A DNA stretch of 63,006 bases, taken from positions 1-63,006 of the forward strand of contig JAHZJJ010000021.1 of NCBI GenBank assembly GCA_022600975.1, given 5' to 3'. Below are positions 57,209 to 63,006 of the stretch, piece by piece. Each line of letters begins with the position of its first letter. Position 1 is the first letter of the stretch. Source of the stretch: Gammaproteobacteria bacterium. GTDB taxonomy: Bacteria; Pseudomonadota; Gammaproteobacteria; Pseudomonadales; Cellvibrionaceae. The notes under the pieces were generated by a model, which had not been told where the DNA came from, searched no databases, and saw only the letters and a list, made by a program, of their open reading frames with translations. A program made the translations under genes and the position numbers.

Positions 57209-58474
57209 CTAAATTTCTATGCCATCGATGGCGGCAACGGTAAAAATATCTTTATCACCACGACCGGAAAGATTGACCACAATATGCTGCTCACGAGACA
57301 TCTGCATCGCCAACTTGAAGCTGTAAGCCAGCGCGTGGCTAGATTCCAATGCAGGCAAAATACCTTCATTGTGGGTAAGCTTGCGAAATGCCGCCAGCGC
57401 CTCTTGATCATCGGCAGTGACATAGCGTACACGGCCGATATCTTTTAGCCAGGCATGTTCCGGCCCCACGCCGGGGTAATCGAGCCCGGCAGAAACTGAG
57501 TGCGTGGGGCTAATCTGGCCGTCTTCATCTTCCATCAGATAGGTGCGATTGCCGTGCAGAATACCAGGCACGCCGGTATTGAGTGGTGCCGCATGACGGC
57601 CGCTGTCGAGCCCTTCGCCACCCGCTTCAACCCCATACATCGCCACTGTACTATCTGTCAGAAAGGGGTGAAATAGGCCGATAGCATTGGAACCGCCGCC
57701 AACACAGGCAACCAGAGCATCGGGCAACTGGCCAAATTGAGTCAAGCATTGCCGTCGCGCTTCGCGACCGATAATTGTGTTGAAATCTCTAACCAGTTGC
57801 GGGTAGGGGTGAGGGCCGGCAACGGTGCCGATAATGTAGAAGGTGTCTTCTACATTGGTCACCCAGTCTCGCATGGCTTCGTTCATAGCGTCTTTGAGGG
57901 TTTTGGAGCCAGATTCAACCGGTACCACTGTGGCCCCGAGTAATTTCATACGGTAAACATTGGGGGATTGGCGGGCGACATCTTCGGCACCCATATAGAC
58001 CACACATTCCAGGCCCAGCCGTGCGGCCACCGTCGCTGTGGCGACACCGTGTTGGCCAGCGCCGGTTTCGGCAATGACACGGCGTTTGCCACTGCGCTTA
58101 GCTAACAGTGCCTGCCCAACAGTGTTATTTATCTTGTGTGCACCGGTGTGGTTGAGATCTTCGCGCTTAAGCCAGATTTTCGCGCCCCCTACCTCTGCAG
58201 TGAGTCGCTCGGCCAGATACAATGGAGATGGGCGGCCGACATAGTGCGCTAGATCATAATCAAATGCCGCTTGAAATTCGGGGTCAGCTTTCAGCTGCTG
58301 ATACATTCGCTGTAATTCATCCAAAGCGCTGATTAAAGTTTCGGACACAAAGCGGCCGCCGTAGGAGCCATAGTGACCGCCGGTATCGGGAAAGGCTTGA
58401 TAATCTATCGATTGGCGTTCTGTCTCTTGCTTTGACAGCCGCGCTACATCCCGGCTCGCGGGTAATTCACTCAT
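57209..58474 (-). CDS. trpB: Tryptophan synthase beta chain
   Basis: 421 residues. The PLP lysine is in [16 protein letters not shown], the phosphate loop is [10 protein letters not shown] and the central [16 protein letters not shown] is present. An N-terminal extension of about 20 residues ([18 protein letters not shown]) precedes the conserved [20 protein letters not shown] 9 bases before ATG 58474 supports this start. Confidence 0.98.
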   Translation of the reverse strand: MSELPASRDVARLSKQETERQSIDYQAFPDTGGHYGSYGGRFVSETLISALDELQRMYQQLKADPEFQAAFDYDLAHYVGRPSPLYLAERLTAEVGGAKIWLKREDLNHTGAHKINNTVGQALLAKRSGKRRVIAETGAGQHGVATATVAARLGLECVVYMGAEDVARQSPNVYRMKLLGATVVPVESGSKTLKDAMNEAMRDWVTNVEDTFYIIGTVAGPHPYPQLVRDFNTIIGREARRQCLTQFGQLPDALVACVGGGSNAIGLFHPFLTDSTVAMYGVEAGGEGLDSGRHAAPLNTGVPGILHGNRTYLMEDEDGQISPTHSVSAGLDYPGVGPEHAWLKDIGRVRYVTADDQEALAAFRKLTHNEGILPALESSHALAYSFKLAMQMSREQHIVVNLSGRGDKDIFTVAAIDGIEI

Positions 58475-58529
58475 CTGTTAAATTCCTTTCGCTGTTGTGC
58501 CTGTAAACTTCTACGTAGTGGCAATCAGC

Positions 58530-59141
58530 CTAGTGCGCTTTGGCTGCGGTAATAAAATCATGCACTTTTTGTGGATCTTTACATCCCGGTGACATTTCCA
58601 CACCACCGCTGACATCGACGGCCTGTGGTTTGGCGCTGGCAATGGCTTGTGCTACATTTTTCTCAGTCAAGCCGCCAGCCAATAGGATTGAATGGCCACT
58701 ATTTTGAGGTACGCGCTGCCAGTCAAAAACCGCACCTGTACCACCGGGGACACCAGGACGATAAGCATCCAGCAAAAATCCCCGCGCCCGTGGGTACTGG
58801 GCCATGGCGGCCAGTGGTTCAAACGCTGGCTTCATGGCAAATGCTTTGATATAAGGGCGCTGAAACTGATCACAATAAGTAGCCGTTTCATCGCCGTGAA
58901 ACTGCAGTAAATTGAGAGGCACCTGTGCCAATACCCGTTGTACCAGTGACGGCTTTGCATTAACAAAGAGCCCGGTTAGGGTCACAAATGGGGGTACTGC
59001 TGCGGCAACTTGTTGAGCCTGGTCAATGGAAATATGACGTGGGCTGGGGGGGTAAAACACCAAGCCCAGAGCATCGGCCCCCGCTTCAATGACCACTTGG
59101 GCATCCTCAGGAGTGGTGATACCACAAATTTTCACACGCAT
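58530..59141 (-). CDS. trpF: Phosphoribosylanthranilate isomerase
   Basis: 203 residues, TIM barrel. Catalytic Cys in VKICGITTPEDA, Asp in FLLDAYRPGVPGGTG and the phosphate-binding AVDVSGGVEMSPGCKD. Monofunctional (not fused to TrpC), as in Pseudomonas-type genomes. Together with trpB and trpA it makes a trpFBA operon separated from the rest of the pathway. Confidence 0.97.
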   Translation of the reverse strand: MRVKICGITTPEDAQVVIEAGADALGLVFYPPSPRHISIDQAQQVAAAVPPFVTLTGLFVNAKPSLVQRVLAQVPLNLLQFHGDETATYCDQFQRPYIKAFAMKPAFEPLAAMAQYPRARGFLLDAYRPGVPGGTGAVFDWQRVPQNSGHSILLAGGLTEKNVAQAIASAKPQAVDVSGGVEMSPGCKDPQKVHDFITAAKAH

Positions 59142-59286
59142 AATAGAGCCAAAGCTTTTAGTAGCCGCCTATTGTAGCGCTTATATACATAAACTTTCAG
59201 TACTCTTAGCTCCCACGAAAGGCGATATCGGTTAAAAGGGCGGTAAATACGCACATGAACCACGCGGTTGGATTTGTTGTTGCTGA

Positions 59287-60201
59287 TTAGGCGGGCCCAA
59301 TTGCTCCTAAAGGCAAGGGCACCAGTAGCGGTCCAGGCGCCATTTCGGGCAAGGGAAACTCAGAGGGATACTTTACTTGTACCAGATACAAGCCATAGGG
59401 CGGTGCAGTAACGCCTCCGAGCCTGCGGTCGCGAGCTTCCAGTACTTCTTTGGCCCATTCGGGCTCGCGCTCCCCGCGACCAATAGACATCAGCACGCCG
59501 ACGATATTGCGCACCATATGATGTAAAAATGCTGAGGCGCTACATTCAAGTACAATTAGTTCCCCGACACGCGCAATATCCAAACGCATCAGTTGGCGCA
59601 CAGGAGTTTTGGCTTGGCACTGACTGGCCCTGAAGCTACTGAAATCGTGTGTACCAATTAAGTGGCGAGCACCGGCGCGCATGGCTTCTAGGTTTAAAGC
59701 GTACTGAGTCCAGGTGACCTCCTTGGCGGCCTGCGCTGAGCGGGTGGGGGCACTGTGAATCAGATAGCGATAACTGCGTTCACAGGCGCTGAAGCGCGCG
59801 TGAAATTGCGCCGGCATCTGCCGCGACCAACGCACACGAATGGCGTCCGGCAAGCGAGTATTGACACCTTGCACCCAAGCCCGTTCGGGTCGCACTACAT
59901 CCGTATCAAAATGCACCACCTGGTTAGAGGAGTGGACCCCGGAATCGGTGCGGCCCGCACAGACCAGAGTAACTGGCTGCGCGGCAATATCGGACAGAGC
60001 AGTTTCCAGTATGCCTTGTACGGTGCGCGCTGAAGTTTTCTGTTTTTGAAAACCGTGCAGTGCTGTGCCGCAATAGGCAACACCGAGGGCTATTCTCCGC
60101 ACGCCTGCGGGTAATGCCTCCCCCTTGGGCACCTCGCCATTGGGTTTGTAGTGATATTCTTTGATCATAGTGAAAGAGAGCTGTGCATTTTGGCCTCGCA
60201 T
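59287..60201 (-). CDS. truA: tRNA pseudouridine(38-40) synthase
   Basis: 304 residues from ATG 60201. The catalytic Asp is in CAGRTDSGVHSSNQVVHF; RLPDAIRVRWSRQMPAQFHARFSACERSYRY and SASAFLHHMVRNIVGVLMSIGRGE complete the family pattern. The more common motif is GRTDAGVHA; the Ala-to-Ser change is outside the catalytic residue. Starts at 60201 and 60168 both lack strong ribosome binding sites; the shorter form (293 residues) is closer to family length. Head of the trp/accD/purF block. Confidence 0.95.
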   Translation of the reverse strand: MRGQNAQLSFTMIKEYHYKPNGEVPKGEALPAGVRRIALGVAYCGTALHGFQKQKTSARTVQGILETALSDIAAQPVTLVCAGRTDSGVHSSNQVVHFDTDVVRPERAWVQGVNTRLPDAIRVRWSRQMPAQFHARFSACERSYRYLIHSAPTRSAQAAKEVTWTQYALNLEAMRAGARHLIGTHDFSSFRASQCQAKTPVRQLMRLDIARVGELIVLECSASAFLHHMVRNIVGVLMSIGRGEREPEWAKEVLEARDRRLGGVTAPPYGLYLVQVKYPSEFPLPEMAPGPLLVPLPLGAIGPA

Positions 60202-60632
60202 TACCGCTATTAATGACCAGTTTGTGTTGTCCCAGTAGCGTCTGCACTATACCGTAATGCAAGACCATTTTATGTCTCAAAGCGCTTCAATAACCTGTGC
60301 TTGGTAGCGGGTACCGGCATTTATTTTTGCGCTTCTTCGAAATTGAGTTCGATGATTTAGATGTCAGTGTAACCATTGTAAGCGAAGCGTGCAGGTAAAA
60401 AAATAGCCGCCTACTTATACAGAAATGGCGTTTGCTGGTATATAGAGAAGTTGCTTGGGAGGCAGGATTTTTCTAAACGTGCAGTTGTAGCATGTTTATG
60501 CTTTGCGTAGAGTTCTATCGCAAAGGTGCCGATGTTAGAGTAGCAGCGGTTGCCATCGCTAGCTGCGAAAATCCAATCGTAATCATCATGTCCAATCACT
60601 TTTATTTGTGTTAGTACTCAAGGAAAATCCCT
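60202..60632. other. Divergent spacer between truA and the GST gene
   Basis: About 430 bases. A 62-codon minus ORF (60411-60599) has no recognisable features and is not called. fimV, which precedes truA in many relatives, is absent. Nothing else seen. Confidence 0.4.
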
Positions 60633-61235
60633 GTGAAGCTTTACTATTCCCCCGGTGCCTGTTCTCTCTGGCCTCATATTGTTGCTCGCGAGGCAGGCTT
60701 GGATGTCGCACTATGCAAGGTAAATTTGAAAAGCCATCAGCTGGAAGATGGCAGTAATTTTTTTGATATCAACCCCAAGGGATCTGTCCCGGCGTTGCAA
60801 TTAGAAACTGGCGAAATACTCACCGAAGGCCTGGCAGTAGCACAGTTTCTGGCAGAACAAAATCCCGCCGCCAACTTGATGCCCGAGCCCGGCAGCATGG
60901 CCTACTATCGCTTGCTGGAGTGGGTGAACTTTTTTTCCAGTGAAGTGCATAAGTCCTTTGTGCCATTTTTTTGGCAGGGCAGCGATGCTGAAAAGGCAGC
61001 AGCGATGGAAACATTGCATAAGTACTTTAGTTATATAGAAAAGCAACTAACCGGAGACTACTTGCTCGGCAATCAGCTTTCCATTGCTGACGCCTATCTG
61101 TTTGTTATTGATCGCTGGAATGGTGTGAGTGGAGTGGATACCAGCGCCTGGCGGAATTTAACAGCATTCAGTGAGCGTTTAGCCGAGCGACCTGCAGTGC
61201 ATGATGCATTGAAAGCGGAAGGTCTGCTGGATTAG
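60633..61235 (+). CDS. gstA: Glutathione S-transferase (bacterial beta class)
   Basis: 200 residues. The thioredoxin-like N-terminal domain begins KLYYSPGACSLWPHIVAREAG with the beta-class Cys10, cis-Pro in GSVPALQLETGEILTEG, and a helical C-terminal domain with the N-capping YLLGNQLSIADAYLFVI. It conjugates glutathione to electrophiles or acts in redox repair. The start is GTG 60633 with AAGGAAAA upstream. Single gene. Confidence 0.93.
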   Translation: MKLYYSPGACSLWPHIVAREAGLDVALCKVNLKSHQLEDGSNFFDINPKGSVPALQLETGEILTEGLAVAQFLAEQNPAANLMPEPGSMAYYRLLEWVNFFSSEVHKSFVPFFWQGSDAEKAAAMETLHKYFSYIEKQLTGDYLLGNQLSIADAYLFVIDRWNGVSGVDTSAWRNLTAFSERLAERPAVHDALKAEGLLD

Positions 61236-61412
61236 TAGCTTCTACAGTTATCTAATGTAGAAACTTAGCTACTTCGATGAACTTGTGGCCTACAGGCTTG
61301 GCCGCAAGGTGGTTGACATAAACCATTGAAGTTTAGGTTGTATTTAAATCATGCAATCGCAAATGCTATGGCGTCTATTAAAGAGGTCGCCCAGAGCGTC
61401 AACTGTTTTGGA
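61236..61412. other. Short spacer with a hairpin between converging genes
   Basis: TTCTACA (61240-61246) pairs with TGTAGAA (61256-61262), and the outer GTAGCT/AGCTAC also pair (61235-61272). It begins right at the GST stop and could end that transcript; no U-tract. Confidence 0.35.
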
Positions 61413-61934
61413 TTAAAAGCGGCAATTGGCCGGAACGTATGGAAAGGCTTGCGCGAGGGCTAGCACATTGCATCCCCAAACGATGGGGGCTTCTGGGTCC
61501 AATGGTGCAGAGGGCAAGCCGGCAGCGTCGATAGTGCCACTGCCAGGCTGCAATACCACTGGCGCGCCCATAGCTATGCTAATTGGGCTATTGTACACTA
61601 TGAGAATTCGGGCGTCCGTCAAGGTTGGCGCGCTTGTATCGGCTATAGCTGAAATGGTTATCAGATCCACGATACTGCTGGGAGTGAAACTGTATCCATA
61701 AGAACCGGCGGCGGCGGGGCCAGAGCCACCATACTCAGTAATGGAAGCGGCAGCGGTGGTTGAATAAGTTTCAACAACCGCCTCTTGAGCCGCAGAAGCC
61801 AGGTTCAGACCCTCTGTTACCTGAGCGCGAATGACAAAGGTATTGTACGCTGGCAAAGCAATAGTGGCCAAAATCCCGACAATAGCTACCACAATCATGA
61901 GTTCTGTTAAACTAAAGCCCCAATGCTTTTTCAC
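61413..61934 (-). CDS. Type IV pilin-like prepilin
   Basis: 173 residues from GTG 61934, chosen because AGGA lies 8 bases upstream and it gives a standard six-residue leader (MKKHWG). Cleavage would leave [32 protein letters not shown], the N-methylated helix with Glu5. A C-terminal disulfide loop ([17 protein letters not shown]) matches PilA-type major pilins. Longer starts (ATG 61943, TTG 61958) lack spacing or a good codon. No assembly genes are nearby. Likely role: twitching, adhesion or DNA uptake. Confidence 0.88.
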   Translation of the reverse strand: MKKHWGFSLTELMIVVAIVGILATIALPAYNTFVIRAQVTEGLNLASAAQEAVVETYSTTAAASITEYGGSGPAAAGSYGYSFTPSSIVDLITISAIADTSAPTLTDARILIVYNSPISIAMGAPVVLQPGSGTIDAAGLPSAPLDPEAPIVWGCNVLALAQAFPYVPANCRF

Positions 61935-61958
61935 TATCACCATCCTGTCGGTTTGCAA

Positions 61959-62322
61959 ATGAAACCCTATCTATAGGTGTTGTTAAATTAACTACAATTT
62001 TTGGGCCAACTTGGTAGGTTAGGTGAATAAATGCGCATAAAAAAGCATAACGGAAGTTACGCAGCTGCTAACCACCTGAAGTTCAGTAGGAGAAGAGCGT
62101 GGTATATTAATATGTAACTGGCGATATAGCACAAAGGAGTTGCGTGCAGGGCTGAATTTCTCACAAATTTACGTGAAGGTATGCTTATTCTAAGTCTCTA
62201 ATATTTTTGTTAAGGTCTTGGCATTGCTGGCTGATGGGCAGCCAGCTACAACGTTGCCACAAAGTGTCACAATTGAAATAAGAAGTATAAAATTTGACCA
62301 AAAGCGCCCATCTGAATGGGTT
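61959..62322. other. Spacer between the pilin gene and the lyase gene
   Basis: About 360 bases; it must contain the pilin promoter, but no clear sigma-54 or sigma-70 site was identified. Confidence 0.35.
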
Positions 62323-63006
62323 CTACTTAAACGCGCCAGAGGCAGAAATTTTTGCTTTGTTTAGCCGTTGGGGCTCTGCAACAGGTTTGGCATGACTCGA
62401 CTGATCAAATCCGGCAAGGCTCACTTCGATTCCAGAGGCTCCAGCTTTATAAATACCATATTTAAAGTAGCTGCCAAATTCATCGTTATTGCCCAATGGT
62501 CCGATCCAGTCCAGTACCTGTTCGCCATCTACCCACAGTTTAATAGCGCCATTGGTTAAGATGCCGCTACCATCTTTTGCCCAGTCTGACCAGGCGATTT
62601 CCCATTTCAGGTCGAGCCATTGATTTCTAGGTATCTCATCTAGGGGTTTACTATAAGGTATTGCGACTACCTTGGTGCCACCGGCACTAAGTTTTGGTCC
62701 CATTTTAGGGGGGGTTAGGTTGACGCGATCCTTTTTGTCAGTGACCCGGCTAAAGTCTGCTCGTGCTAGCACATAGAGATAATTATCTTTTAAGTTTAAT
62801 GATAGCGGGGGGTAGCCACCCTGATCAACGCGGTAGCCATTTGGCTGGCCGGTAGCAATGTTGTACCCTAGCTGCTCTTTAAAATACATTCGGCTTAATA
62901 TTTTTGTATTAAAATCTGTCAGTGTGTAGTATTCCAAAATACCCTGAGGATTGACAATTGTTGTTCTATCCGCAATGCCGTGCCACTGTGAAATAATGCC
63001 TTTGGA
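62323..63006 (-). CDS. Polysaccharide lyase (heparin-lyase-I-like fold), C-terminal part; 5' end outside window
   Basis: The minus-strand frame is open to the window edge, so 227 residues of the C-terminal part are visible. The segment IISQWHGIADRTTIVNPQG at the open end, PYSKPLDEIPRNQWLDLKWEIAWSDWAKDGSG, IKLWVDGEQVLDWIGPLGNN and GSYFKYGIYKAG is the beta-jelly-roll pattern of PF14099-type polysaccharide lyases. It probably cleaves a uronic-acid-containing algal or host polysaccharide, but the substrate cannot be fixed. The apparent TTG start at 62937 is internal and not used. Confidence 0.8.
   Translation of the reverse strand, partial: SKGIISQWHGIADRTTIVNPQGILEYYTLTDFNTKILSRMYFKEQLGYNIATGQPNGYRVDQGGYPPLSLNLKDNYLYVLARADFSRVTDKKDRVNLTPPKMGPKLSAGGTKVVAIPYSKPLDEIPRNQWLDLKWEIAWSDWAKDGSGILTNGAIKLWVDGEQVLDWIGPLGNNDEFGSYFKYGIYKAGASGIEVSLAGFDQSSHAKPVAEPQRLNKAKISASGAFK

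Noticed and set aside
60411-60599. 62-codon minus ORF between truA and gstA
   Set aside because: No similarity or supporting signal; probably non-coding.

Overview
The window looks like the chromosome of a marine-type gammaproteobacterium, probably of the Cellvibrionales / Microbulbifer kind. This is inferred from gene order (truA-trpF-trpB-trpA-accD-folC-dedD-cvpA-purF, and dapB followed by carA-carB-greA), from the sequence character of the housekeeping proteins, and from the many secreted hydrolases and outer-membrane proteins. I see no rRNA, tRNA, CRISPR array, prophage or intact insertion sequence.

Layout. 1-513 is the end of a trimeric autotransporter. 1.2-7.4 kb holds a POT peptide transporter and an iron-type pair (TonB-dependent receptor plus PepSY membrane protein) behind a Fur-like site. 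7.6-11.5 kb holds a cytosolic-type M14 carboxypeptidase, a BetT-type BCCT transporter and a divergent CosR/EctR-like MarR regulator. 12-21.8 kb is dapB, a RimB-RimK fusion, a secreted reprolysin-like protease, carA, carB and greA. 21.9-26.2 kb has a DsbB-family protein with a small membrane partner, djlA, bolA, ompW and a second, repeat-rich trimeric autotransporter. 26.7-33.3 kb is a minus-strand run: recQ, a secreted glutaminyl cyclase, mnmC, fldB, trmL and gcvR. 33.5-38.2 kb has a secreted methyltransferase, ampE, an aldehyde dehydrogenase and a PLP-dependent deaminase-like enzyme.

38.3-45 kb is an accessory stretch: a delta-class carbonic anhydrase, a decayed IS3-family element, an ExeM/NucH-type nuclease and an M49-like lipoprotein. 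45.2-50.4 kb is a co-oriented seven-gene block: DUF2170, PspA/IM30, a two-helix RCK potassium channel, DUF2491, DUF350, DUF1190 and a glutathionylspermidine-synthase-like ATP-grasp enzyme. It matches the E. coli yjfIJKLMC set with a channel gene added, and is the best candidate here for a multi-gene envelope system of unknown function. 50.8-60.2 kb is a DM13 protein and the conserved purF...truA block on the minus strand. 60.6-63 kb has a glutathione S-transferase, a type IV pilin and the 3' part of a polysaccharide lyase.

The most novel-looking DNA-level signal is a family of about 140-162 bp palindromic intergenic elements, with four near-complete copies and one half copy. Their ends read CCTAGAA(A/G)CC(G/A)CAGTTG and its complement, and two copies are flanked by perfect 5-bp direct repeats, as expected of a MITE. 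A second, unrelated 259-bp unit with perfect 15-bp terminal inverted repeats lies beside the second autotransporter. A 12-bp homopolymer inside dedD is a possible slippage site.
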